Shown piece after piece: positions 45,751 through 53,912 of a stretch of DNA of 64,000 nucleotides; the first letter of the stretch is position 1, and each line of letters starts with the position of its first letter. Origin of the DNA: Bordetella bronchialis (GTDB taxonomy: Bacteria > Pseudomonadota > Gammaproteobacteria > Burkholderiales > Burkholderiaceae_B); NCBI RefSeq assembly GCF_001676705.1, contig NZ_CP016170.1:1612001-1676000 (forward strand). Reading direction: 5' to 3'. The translations under genes were made by a program, and so were the position numbers. Under the pieces are notes generated by a model. That model was not told where the DNA came from and searched no databases. It saw only the letters and a list, made by a program, of their open reading frames with translations.

Positions 45751-47483
45751 GCCACGCCCTGCCGGTCAAGCGGCTGAAGACCGATATCCTGATTCTGGGC
45801 GCTGGCGGCGCGGGCCTGTTCGCCGCGCTGCATGCGCACCAGCGCGCGCCGGAATTGTCCATCACCGTGGCCGTCAAGGGCTTGCTGGGCAAGTGCGGCT
45901 GTACCCGCATGGTGCAAGGCGGCTACAACGTGGCGCTGGCGCCGGGCGATTCCGTCGAACGCCATTTCATGGACACCATAGAAGGCAGCAAATGGTTGTC
46001 CAACCAGGAGCTGGCGTGGACGCTGGTCAGCACGGCCATAGAACGCATCCATGAGCTCGAGAACGAGCTGGGCTGCTTCTTCGATCGCAATCCCGACGGT
46101 ACCGTGCACCAGAAGGCCTTCGCGGGACAGACCTTCGACCGCACCGTGCACAAGGGCGACCTGACGGGCATCGAGATCATCAACCGCCTGTCCGAACAGG
46201 TCTGGCGGCGCGGCATCGGGCGGCTGGAGGAACATCGCGCCCTGAGCCTGATCCGCACGCCCGACGGGCAGGCGCTGGCCGGCGTGCTGATGATAGACGT
46301 GCGCAGCGGCGAGTTCGTCTTCGTGCAGGCGCGCGCGGTATTGCTGGCCACGGGCGGCGGCCCGACCATGTACAAGTACCACACGCCATCCGGCGACAAG
46401 AGCTGCGACGGGCTCGCGATGGCCTTGTCGGCCGGACTGCCGCTGCGCGATATGGAAATGGTGCAGTTCCATCCCACGGGGCTGCTGGCGGGCACGCAGA
46501 CGCGCATGACGGGCACGGTGCTGGAGGAAGGCCTGCGCGGCGCCGGCGGCTACCTGTTGAACGGCGCGCAAGAGCGTTTCATGCAGCGCTACGATCCGCG
46601 CGGCGAGCGCGCCACGCGCGACATCGTCTCGCGCGGCATTTATGCGGAGATGCGCGAGGGACGGACCTCGCCCAACGGCGGCGTCTATATCCAGATGCAC
46701 CACCTGGGCGTGGACGCGGTGCGCAGGCAGTTCAAGGGCATGGTGGAGCGCTGCGCGGACTGCGGCTTCGATCTGGCCGGCGGTTTGGTGGAAGTCGTGC
46801 CCACGGCCCATTACATGATGGGCGGCGTCATGTTCCAGCCCGATTGCCGCACGGCGCTGCACGGCCTGTTCGCCGCGGGCGAGGACACCGGCGGCGTGCA
46901 CGGAGCCAACCGCCTGGGCGGCAACGGCGTGGCGAATTCCACCGTGTTCGGCGGCATCGCCGGCGACAGCATGGCCGACTGGGTGCGGCGCGAAGGCGGC
47001 TGGCAGGCGCCGGACGAGGCCGCGATCGCGGCCGCCGTCGACGACGCGCTGGCGCCCTTCGCCAGGCCGGCCGAAGGGCTGCATCCGCTGCGCGAGGCCT
47101 TGTACGGGTGCATGTGGGACGACGTCGGCATCATGCGCGACCAGGCGGGGCTGCTGCGCGCGCGCGATACCCTGGCGGGCCTGGCCGATACGCTGTCGCG
47201 GGTCGGCGTGGGCGGCGCCGGGCGCGCCTTCAATCCCACTTGGCACGACTGGCTGAACCTGCGCAGCCTGGTCATGGTCAGCCAGGTAATTACCGAGGCC
47301 GCGCTGGCGCGCGAGAACTCGCGCGGCGCGCACTTCCGCGAGGACTTCCCGCAGACCGGCGACCTGGACAGCTCCTTCTATACCGTGGTCCGCTGGCGCG
47401 ACGGCGGCGCCCGCATCGACCGCGAACCGGTGGTGTTCACGCGGGTGGCGCCGGGGCAAAGCCTGCTGAAGGATGCGGCTTGA
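45747..47483 (+). CDS. Succinate dehydrogenase/fumarate reductase-like flavoprotein subunit
   Basis: The 578-residue protein has an FAD-binding LILGAGGAGLFAAL (15-28), FDRTVHKGDLTG (near the flavin-attachment/active-site area), MEMVQFHPTGL (substrate His), LRGAGGYLLN and GVHGANRLGGNG (C-terminal FAD site). It would oxidise succinate or reduce fumarate, or act on an analogue, with the iron-sulfur and anchor subunits encoded ~4 kb upstream in the same operon. It is distant in position from its partners, which is unusual. RSxxxRD-type Arg residues are present (RGERATRDIVSRGI). Confidence 0.88.
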   Translation: MSHALPVKRLKTDILILGAGGAGLFAALHAHQRAPELSITVAVKGLLGKCGCTRMVQGGYNVALAPGDSVERHFMDTIEGSKWLSNQELAWTLVSTAIERIHELENELGCFFDRNPDGTVHQKAFAGQTFDRTVHKGDLTGIEIINRLSEQVWRRGIGRLEEHRALSLIRTPDGQALAGVLMIDVRSGEFVFVQARAVLLATGGGPTMYKYHTPSGDKSCDGLAMALSAGLPLRDMEMVQFHPTGLLAGTQTRMTGTVLEEGLRGAGGYLLNGAQERFMQRYDPRGERATRDIVSRGIYAEMREGRTSPNGGVYIQMHHLGVDAVRRQFKGMVERCADCGFDLAGGLVEVVPTAHYMMGGVMFQPDCRTALHGLFAAGEDTGGVHGANRLGGNGVANSTVFGGIAGDSMADWVRREGGWQAPDEAAIAAAVDDALAPFARPAEGLHPLREALYGCMWDDVGIMRDQAGLLRARDTLAGLADTLSRVGVGGAGRAFNPTWHDWLNLRSLVMVSQVITEAALARENSRGAHFREDFPQTGDLDSSFYTVVRWRDGGARIDREPVVFTRVAPGQSLLKDAA

Positions 47484-47549
47484 GGGCCCGCGTGCCGCGG
47501 GGTACTCGTGGCGCCGCGCGCCCGGGGCGGCGGCACGGGCGGCGCGCGG

Positions 47550-48338
47550 TCAACCGCCGATGGACTTCACCAGCAGGCTGATGCTGCCCGCGATCAGCAC
47601 CGTCCACAACAGGCGGAAGATATATGCCGGCGGTATGCGGTGCCGCAGCCAGGATCCGAGCCGCACGCCGATCAGGCCGCAGGGAACCAGCCATACCATC
47701 AGGGCGAGCGCCGCGGGCTGCAGCAGCAGGCCGGTAACGGCGAACATCACCAAGCGCGTGAAGCCGGTCAGCATGATGAGCGTGCTGACGGTGGCCCGCA
47801 GCGCATTGCGGTCCTCCAGCCGGCCCGCCAGGTAGATGGTGTAGAGCGGGCCGCCCGTGCCGAACATCGCGGTGAAGCCGCCGCCGCCCAGGCCCAGCGG
47901 TATGGCCCAGGTCGGGCGAAGTTCCCGGAATCCGTCGCCGCCGCGCAGGCGCCACAGCGAATACGCCAGTACGCCCACGCCCAGTACGATCAGCAGCGGC
48001 CGTTCCGGCACGTATATGAGCAAGGCCAGCCCCGCCACCATGCCGGCCAGCATCCAGGGGACGATGCGCCGCAGCTCGCCGACGTGCACGTTGCTGCGGC
48101 TGGTGGCCCCCAGGAGCAGGCCGCAAACCATGTCGCAGACCAGCATCACCGGCACGGCGCGGTGCAGCGGCATGACCTGTGTCAACAGGGGCATGGCGAC
48201 GATGGCGGAGCCGAAGCCCGTCATGCCGAAGATGACGTAGCCGCCGGCCAAGGCCAGGCCTGCCACCAGCAGCGAGGCGCCATCGATGCCGGTGGCGGCC
48301 GCGCCCAGGTGCGCGGCCAGGAACTCCAGGATGGTCAT
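47550..48338 (-). CDS. TauE/SafE (TSUP) family membrane exporter
   Basis: The 262-residue protein has about eight membrane helices and TSUP signatures: GGYVIFGMTGFGSAIVAMPLL near the N-terminus and FTAMFGTGGPLYTIYL in the second half. TSUP proteins export sulfite, sulfoacetate or other small anions. The start overlaps the TPP-enzyme stop, so both are co-translated. In taurine degraders a TauE exporter accompanies the TPP enzyme Xsc that releases sulfite; a similar pairing is possible here. Confidence 0.85.
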   Translation of the reverse strand: MTILEFLAAHLGAAATGIDGASLLVAGLALAGGYVIFGMTGFGSAIVAMPLLTQVMPLHRAVPVMLVCDMVCGLLLGATSRSNVHVGELRRIVPWMLAGMVAGLALLIYVPERPLLIVLGVGVLAYSLWRLRGGDGFRELRPTWAIPLGLGGGGFTAMFGTGGPLYTIYLAGRLEDRNALRATVSTLIMLTGFTRLVMFAVTGLLLQPAALALMVWLVPCGLIGVRLGSWLRHRIPPAYIFRLLWTVLIAGSISLLVKSIGG

Positions 48339-50011
48339 GGCTGTCCTGCTGCTGCGTTTGCTGCGTTTGCTGCGTTTGCCGTGGGCAGCGATACGCTGGG
48401 CGCCGGCAAGCCTTCGATCATGATATTCAGGCAGGCCGGCAGCCCGCTGCGGTGCGCTGCCTGGATGGCGGGCGCGACCTGGGCGGGATCGGTCACGAGT
48501 CTGCCGAAACCGCCGAATGCCGCCGTGACGGCATCGTAGCGGGCGGGCAGCAGCTCGCAGCCGATCAGGCGGTCCTTGCCGTAGTCGCGCAGCTGGATCT
48601 GGTATTCGGCGTTCCAGCGCGCATCGTTGCCGACGACGACCACGAACGGCAGCTTGTAGCGGACGGCGGTATCGATTTCCGCCGTGTGGAAGCCGAAGGT
48701 GCCGTCGCCCATGACGGCAACCACGGGCGCGTCCGGCCGCGCCAGCCGTGCCGCCAGCGCGAAGGGCAGGGCGGCGCCGATGGAGCCGGCCACCCCGTTG
48801 ATGACGCGGTTGGGCGCGCGCAGGCAGGCCTGGGCCCATTGCCCGATCTCGCCGCCATCGGCGATGAAGACGGAGTCGGGATGGCTGTCCAGCAGCTCTT
48901 GCAAGGGCGCCAGCGCCTGTACCGGATGCATGCGTTCCGGCATGGCCGAGCTGGCGGTTTTCCAGGCCGGCGGACGGTAGGCCACGGCGTCGCGCACGTC
49001 GCGGGTCCAGGCATCGTGCCAGCCCGACGCCGCGGCGCCGGCGCGCAGCAGGGCGTCCAGCGCCGACGGGGTATCCGCCAGGGCGCATTCCAGCAGGCGC
49101 GGGCCCACCGCGCGGCGTGTGCGTTCGAATTCCCCGGCCTCGGCATCCACCTGCAGGAAGGCGCAATCCGCCGCGATGGCCGGCGCCTTGCCGAACTTCA
49201 ATGTGAAATCCACGCGTTTGCCCAGCAGCAGGATGCAGTCCGCCCGGGCCAGCATTTGCGCGAAGGCGCCCAGGGCCGGATCGGCCACGCCGCGCGGGCT
49301 CTCCATGCCGATGACGGGAATGCCGCAGGCGGATTCGAGTTCGCGCGCGCGCGCCAGCGCGGCGCCCATCATGGCGGCCGGACCGGTCAGGATCAGCGGG
49401 CGCTTGGCGGCCTGCAGCCGCCGGACCAGCGAGGCGGCGGTGTCGGGGTCGAGGGCTTGCGGGATGGGTTCGAAGGACTGGGGGGCGTCCGCCGCCGCGG
49501 TGCAGGCGGTCTCCAGCGCATCGGTCGGCAGGCTGAGGCTGACGGGCCCGGGCCGCCCGGAGCGCGCGATGCGCAGCGCCTGGCCCACGTCCTGCGCCAT
49601 GCGGTCGGCGCTGGCCACGGTGGCGGACCATTTCGTGAGCGGTTCCGCCACATCGGCCTGGCGCATCTCCTGGAAGGCCCCCATGCCCGATTGCCCGTTG
49701 GGCGCATGGCCGGACAGCAGCAGCACCGGGGACTCGGCCATGGCCGCGGTGTACAGCGCGGAGACCGCATTGGCATGGCCCGGTCCGCCGGTGACCATGG
49801 CCACCCCGACCTGTCCCGTCAGGCGCGCCCAGGCGTCGGCCATATGCACGGCGGCGCCCTCGTGGCGCACATGGATCAGGTCGATCCCGGCGTCGATGCA
49901 GGCATCGAACACCGGCATGATGTGATTCCCCGAGAGCGTGAAGATATGCTTGACGCCGGCGCTCGCCAGGGTCTGCACGAGCGCGGCGGCGCCGTTGCGG
50001 GATCGGGTCAT
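48335..50011 (-). CDS. Thiamine-diphosphate-dependent enzyme, acetolactate-synthase-like
   Basis: The 558-residue protein has the three-domain TPP layout. The catalytic Glu is in HVRHEGAAVHMADA (about residue 51), GGPGHANAVSAL follows, and a central domain contains GKRVDFTLKFG. The TPP site is GDGTFGFHTAEIDTAVRYKLPFVVVVGNDARWN. Substrate is unknown: acetolactate synthase, oxo-acid decarboxylase and sulfoacetaldehyde acetyltransferase are all in this family. The C-terminus ends in an Asn-Ala-Ala repeat encoded by 9-bp units at 48351-48377. It forms an operon with the TSUP gene and probably the upstream Bug receptor. Confidence 0.85.
   Translation of the reverse strand: MTRSRNGAAALVQTLASAGVKHIFTLSGNHIMPVFDACIDAGIDLIHVRHEGAAVHMADAWARLTGQVGVAMVTGGPGHANAVSALYTAAMAESPVLLLSGHAPNGQSGMGAFQEMRQADVAEPLTKWSATVASADRMAQDVGQALRIARSGRPGPVSLSLPTDALETACTAAADAPQSFEPIPQALDPDTAASLVRRLQAAKRPLILTGPAAMMGAALARARELESACGIPVIGMESPRGVADPALGAFAQMLARADCILLLGKRVDFTLKFGKAPAIAADCAFLQVDAEAGEFERTRRAVGPRLLECALADTPSALDALLRAGAAASGWHDAWTRDVRDAVAYRPPAWKTASSAMPERMHPVQALAPLQELLDSHPDSVFIADGGEIGQWAQACLRAPNRVINGVAGSIGAALPFALAARLARPDAPVVAVMGDGTFGFHTAEIDTAVRYKLPFVVVVGNDARWNAEYQIQLRDYGKDRLIGCELLPARYDAVTAAFGGFGRLVTDPAQVAPAIQAAHRSGLPACLNIMIEGLPAPSVSLPTANAANAANAAAGQP
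48351..48377 (+). repeat. 9-bp repeat at the 3' end of the TPP-enzyme gene
   Basis: GCTGCGTTT is repeated three times without change. On the coding (minus) strand each unit gives Asn-Ala-Ala, producing NAANAANAA before the stop. It is a short in-frame array like the one in the GNAT gene. Confidence 0.8.
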
Positions 50012-50052
50012 GGTGCGGTCTTCCTCCTTCTGCGGCCTGCGTGTCGCATGCC

Positions 50053-51057
50053 TTATTTGATCTGTATGTCCAGCTTCTTGCCCAGGTCGCGGAACAACTG
50101 GTATTGCTCCTGGGCGAAGCGCGCGGTCTCGGCCGGCGCCATGACCTTGGGCACGGAACCGATATTCTGCACCCCGGCCAGCCAGGCTTCGTCCCGGGAC
50201 AGGCGTTGCAGCACGTCGGCCCACTGGCGCACCAGCGGCGCCGGCATGCCGGGCGGGCCATACAGGGCGCTCCAGCCGCTGATGCGTTCCAGCTGCGGAT
50301 AACCCGTTTCCTTGGCCGTCGGCACGTCGGGCAGTTCCGGCAGGCGCTGCGCGGTGGTGGTCACCAAGGCCCGCAGCCGGCCCGCTTTCACATTGCCGAT
50401 GAGTGCCGTGACGTTATTGCAGCTGAACTGGACCTCCTTGGACAGCACCGCCGCGGTTGCTTCGCCACCGCCTTTGTAGACGATCTGCGCGGCGGCCTGC
50501 GGCGGCAGGCCGGCGGCATCCAGCAGGATCTGCGTCGCCAGGTTCAGGACGGTCGCCGGCCCGGACGTACTGTAGTTCAGCTTGCCTGGCTGTGCCCGGA
50601 TGGCGTCCACCAGCTCGCGCAGCGTGCGGATGGGGGAGTCCCCATTGACCACGCAGACCATGGGGTTCAGGTCCAGCAAGCCGAGCGGCGTGAAGTCGTC
50701 CCACTTGTATTTCAGGTCGGCCTGCAGCGCCGGCAGGATGGCCTGCGAACCGACGCGGGCCAGCAGCAGGGTGTAGCCGTCCGGCGCGGCCTCGCGCACG
50801 AACATCGAGCCGATCGCACCGTTGGCGCCGCCCTTGTTCAGGACCACCATGGGCTGCGGCAAGATGCCTTGTACGGCCTTGGCCAGATTGCGCGCGGCCA
50901 GGTCCGCGTCGCCGCCCGCGCTGAAAGGCACGACGACGGTAATGGGGTGATCGGGATAGCGGGCTTCGGCGGCCATGGCGGGCGCCGCGGCCGTACAGGC
51001 CAGGATGGCGGCACAGGCCGCGGCCCTGGCGCGGGCCAGCAGGGCGATGCGTGTCAT
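50053..51057 (-). CDS. Bug-family (TTT) receptor
   Basis: The 334-residue precursor has a signal peptide ending near APAMAA (about residue 29). Bug motifs are YPDHPITVVVPFSAGGDAD, NKGGANGAIG, APDGYTLLLA, VYKGGGEAT and VPTAKETGYPQ. ATG 51057 gives the normal length. It lies 41 bases upstream of the TPP-enzyme gene on the same strand, so the three genes probably form an operon for uptake or sensing of the TPP-enzyme substrate, controlled by the divergent LysR gene. Confidence 0.9.
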   Translation of the reverse strand: MTRIALLARARAAACAAILACTAAAPAMAAEARYPDHPITVVVPFSAGGDADLAARNLAKAVQGILPQPMVVLNKGGANGAIGSMFVREAAPDGYTLLLARVGSQAILPALQADLKYKWDDFTPLGLLDLNPMVCVVNGDSPIRTLRELVDAIRAQPGKLNYSTSGPATVLNLATQILLDAAGLPPQAAAQIVYKGGGEATAAVLSKEVQFSCNNVTALIGNVKAGRLRALVTTTAQRLPELPDVPTAKETGYPQLERISGWSALYGPPGMPAPLVRQWADVLQRLSRDEAWLAGVQNIGSVPKVMAPAETARFAQEQYQLFRDLGKKLDIQIK

Positions 51058-51322
51058 AGGGTCTCCTCCGGCGGCGCCTTGCCCCGCCGCGCCAGGCGTG
51101 CGGCGGGTGTCGCGGTGCCGCTCATGCCGGGCGTCGTGCGCCACGCTGTTATGGATATGTTCTTGGCGGGCCGGAGTGGTACTGCCGCCTGGCAGGGCCC
51201 GCCTCATTGTTCTATGGGGCTGGAGTAAAGTAAAAGCTAATAATTCTTCGGTTCAGCAAAAGCAAAACTTGCGGCCGCCGGGCGTCCCGCCGCCGCCGCA
51301 TTCCGGTGGAAGACGCCTCTCC

Positions 51323-52279
51323 ATGTCCTCGATACGCACGCTGAAGACCTTCCTGGCCGTGGCCCGCCACGGTACCTTCGCCGCCGCCGGCAAGGAGATC
51401 GGCCTGACGCCAGCCGCGGTGGGCCTGCAAATACGCGCGCTGGAGGAGAGCCTGAATTGCCAGCTGTTCGACCGCAGCGCGCGCGCCGCGGTGCTGAACC
51501 CGGCCGGCCGCGCGCTGGTGCCGGAGATCTCCGACCTGGTTCGCCGCTACGAATCGCTGGGCGCGGTGGCCGGCGGCGACGGCATGTCGGGCACCATGGT
51601 GGTGGGCGCGCTGGTGTCGGCCCTGATGGGCGCCTTCGCGGACGCCCTGTGGACGGTGCGGCAACGCTATCCGCGCCTGGACGTGCGCCTGTTCGCCGGC
51701 CTGTCCAGCGATTTCGCCCTGCGCGTGGAGCGCGGCGAACTGGACGCCGCCATCGTCACGCAACCGCCGCGTCCCTTGTCGTCGAACCTGGTGTGGACGC
51801 CGCTGTACAGCGAGCCCATGATCCTGATCGTGCCGCGCCAGCCGCATTTTTCACTGCCCGCGAAGATTGAGCGCGTACTGCCCGAATCCCCCTTCATGCG
51901 CTTCGATCGCAATACCTGGACGGGTATCCTGGTCCAGGAAGTGCTGGACCGGCTGGAGACCCCGGTGCGCGAAAGCATGGAGCTGAATTCGGTCGAGGCC
52001 ATTATCGAACTGGTGCGGCACGGGTTCGGCGTGTCCATCGTGCCGCGCCTGGCCAATGTGGCCTGGCGCGAAGACCGCGCCCTGCGGGTCATCCCCTTGC
52101 CGGATGTCGACGTGCATCGCCGGGTGGGTCTGCTGGAACGGGCCCGCCACAGCCGCACGGCGTTCACCGAAGCCATCAAGGATTACTTCAGCCAGGTGAC
52201 GGGCGAGGATGGCAAGGGCAGGGCGGGCAAGGGCAGGGCGGCGCGGCGCGCGGCCGCCGCCCATCGCCGGCCCGCATGA
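51323..52279 (+). CDS. LysR-family regulator, divergent from the TPP/TSUP operon
   Basis: The 318-residue protein has a LysR helix-turn-helix: SIRTLKTFLAVARHGTFAAAGKEIGLTPAAVGLQIRALE (2-41). An effector domain follows, with VVGALVSALMGAFADAL and GFGVSIVPRLA. ATG 51323 gives the normal N-terminus. Residues after ~295 form a Lys/Arg/Gly/Ala-rich tail with a GKGRAGKGRAA duplication encoded by a direct repeat at about 52212-52240. It probably regulates the divergent Bug-TPP-TSUP operon; the 265-base gap holds an A/T-rich promoter zone near 51225-51265. Confidence 0.9.
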   Translation: MSSIRTLKTFLAVARHGTFAAAGKEIGLTPAAVGLQIRALEESLNCQLFDRSARAAVLNPAGRALVPEISDLVRRYESLGAVAGGDGMSGTMVVGALVSALMGAFADALWTVRQRYPRLDVRLFAGLSSDFALRVERGELDAAIVTQPPRPLSSNLVWTPLYSEPMILIVPRQPHFSLPAKIERVLPESPFMRFDRNTWTGILVQEVLDRLETPVRESMELNSVEAIIELVRHGFGVSIVPRLANVAWREDRALRVIPLPDVDVHRRVGLLERARHSRTAFTEAIKDYFSQVTGEDGKGRAGKGRAARRAAAAHRRPA

Positions 52280-52416
52280 AGGCGGGCGCTTGCGAAGGCG
52301 GGCCTTTGCGTGTAGCCAGCCCCTTGCGTGAAGGCGGGCTGCCTTTCTGCTATAGTTGCGCCCTTCCGCGGCGGCGGCACTTCTTTCCTGGAAAGAGCGA
52401 GCGATCCGCCGGGGGC

Positions 52417-52444
52417 TTGAAGGGAAAGAAAAGCGTGCTATAAT
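52417..52444 (+). promoter_or_regulatory. Promoter of tRNA-Arg
   Basis: TTGAAG at 52417-52422 and a perfect TATAAT at 52439-52444 are 16 bases apart. The tRNA starts about 95 bases downstream, leaving a 5' leader to be removed by RNase P. Confidence 0.65.
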
Positions 52445-52538
52445 CTTTCTTCTTTGCTGAGGCGGCACAGGAAACTTGTGTAAACAACCCGGTTGTGGAC
52501 ACGGCGATTTCCGGTGAAACTTCAGATGCAGTACCAAA

Positions 52539-52615
52539 GCGCCCGTAGCTCAGTTGGATAGAGTACTTGGCTACGAACCAAGGGGTCGTGGGTTCGAATC
52601 CTGCCGGGCGCGCCA
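52539..52615 (+). tRNA. tRNA-Arg(ACG)
   Basis: The 77-nt gene has acceptor strands GCGCCCG and CGGGCGC, a G discriminator and encoded CCA. The anticodon stem CTTGG/CCAAG carries loop CTACGAA with ACG anticodon, where A34 is normally edited to inosine to read CGU/CGC/CGA. GGTTCGAATCC forms the T arm. Confidence 0.97.
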
Positions 52616-52634
52616 GAATTTCTGCTGTATCAAG

Positions 52635-52672
52635 AAAGCCGTTTAGAGATCGCCACTCTAAGCGGCTTTTTT
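52635..52672 (+). terminator. Terminator after tRNA-Arg
   Basis: AAAGCCG-TTTAGAG pairs with CTCTAAG-CGGCTTT, with a small mismatch, and runs into a T-tract. It lies 20 bases after the tRNA. Confidence 0.8.
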
Positions 52673-52726
52673 CTTGTCCGGTGACTTTGGGTGGACCTTC
52701 GCCCCGCAAAGGCCGGCATTCCGGGA

Positions 52727-53509
52727 CTAGAACCGGATGCCCACGCCCAGGTACAGCCCCGCGGTCTTCAGGTTGTACAGGAAGTTGTTCGACTCGTACT
52801 TCATGCCGATGATGCGGTAGCCGAACTTGCCCACCACGGATTTGCTGAAGTCGTAATTCACGCCTGCCGCCAACTGCCAGGAATAATCGCTGCCCCCCGT
52901 ACCGGCATCGGCATAGCCGATCAGCCGCCATTTGTCCGCCAGGGCGTACTGGGCGCGCACGCCGACGAATCCGTCGAGCCAGTCGACGTTGCCGCTGAAG
53001 TCGCGGCCCGCCGGCAGGAGCCGGCTGCGCGAGAATTCCAGGTCGCCGTCGATGTACACGTAGCGCACGCCGGCCAGGAGATCGACCGGTGTCTTCTCGC
53101 TATCCAGGACGCGGTAGGCGCCGGCGCCCTGCAGGATGGTCTGCTGCAAGGTGGCGTCCGCCGTCCCCAGCAGGCCGCGCGCCAGCGGTTCGGAGCGCTG
53201 GCTGACCTTGATGTAGATGGCGTCCATCAGGATGCCCCAGCGGCCCTTGCGCGCTTCGAAACTGCCCATGCCGCCGAAGTCCAGGTGATCCCAGATCTTG
53301 GAGAAGTCCGTGTCCACGCTCATGGTGGGCGCGCGCGAGCCGACACGCGTCCAGCCGTTCAGGCCCGCGGCCCAGAAGTAAGGGGTGATTTCGAACTGCC
53401 AGCCATCGCTCTTGGGCGCTTCCTCGGCGGCCGCCGGTGCCACGGCCACCAGGCCGGCGGCCGCGCGGAGCGCCCACATCACAGACCGTCGCTTGTACGA
53501 CTTATCCAT
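52727..53509 (-). CDS. Outer-membrane beta-barrel protein, function unknown
   Basis: The 260-residue precursor has a signal peptide (MWALRAAAGLVAVAPAAA, cleavage about residue 28). The mature part is all-beta: WQFEITPYFWAAGLNGW, GILMDAIYIKVSQ, VDLLAGVRYVYIDGDL, WRLIGYADAGTGGSDYSWQLAAGVNY, ending GLYLGVGIRF with a C-terminal Phe recognised by the BAM complex. It resembles small porin-like or OmpA-barrel proteins of unknown role. It stands alone, divergent from the DUF1254 gene. Confidence 0.8.
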   Translation of the reverse strand: MDKSYKRRSVMWALRAAAGLVAVAPAAAEEAPKSDGWQFEITPYFWAAGLNGWTRVGSRAPTMSVDTDFSKIWDHLDFGGMGSFEARKGRWGILMDAIYIKVSQRSEPLARGLLGTADATLQQTILQGAGAYRVLDSEKTPVDLLAGVRYVYIDGDLEFSRSRLLPAGRDFSGNVDWLDGFVGVRAQYALADKWRLIGYADAGTGGSDYSWQLAAGVNYDFSKSVVGKFGYRIIGMKYESNNFLYNLKTAGLYLGVGIRF

Positions 53510-53912
53510 TGGCCAGTCTCCGGGTATCGATACGCGGGACGGGCGAGAGCACGCATTGCCCGCCTGGAACGAACGCGGAAGTGTAGCGGTGCGCTCATCG
53601 CCCCACAGCGATGGTTTTCCCTGCCTTAGGCTTGAAGATGGAGAGACGGTCGATGGCCGGGGCGCGACGGACGCTGTCTCGCTCCTTCGATGCCCGTGGG
53701 TGGACTATGACCGTTTTCGTATTGTTCGCGTCCCCATGGCGGGCATATCCTCGGGACGGCCGAACATGGCGACAGCGCGCATGTCCTTGGAAGGGGTGCG
53801 ACCCGAGCCGCGCTGGCGCGTTGGCATACATGAAGAAAAACCGGGCGGGCCAGCCGATGGCTTTCCCTTGAGGGTTGCCGCAACCAAGCTTATTTCCAAC
53901 CGGGAGGATGCC
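53510..53912. other. Intergenic between divergent genes, no gene seen
   Basis: This 403-base gap should hold promoters for the outer-membrane protein and the DUF1254 gene. The DUF1254 frame stays open through it, but codon content is not protein-like and a GGGAGGATGCC ribosome site marks the start at 53913. No repeat or strong hairpin was found. Confidence 0.4.

Noticed and set aside
52350..52931. Minus-strand frame containing PAGFEPTTPWFVAKYSIQLS across tRNA-Arg
   Set aside because: This is the well-known spurious translation antisense to a tRNA gene. The tRNA itself is certain, so the frame is not a gene.
53385..53912. Upstream extension of the DUF1254 gene from 53385
   Set aside because: It would add 176 residues with no conservation, overlap the divergent outer-membrane gene and bury the signal peptide.
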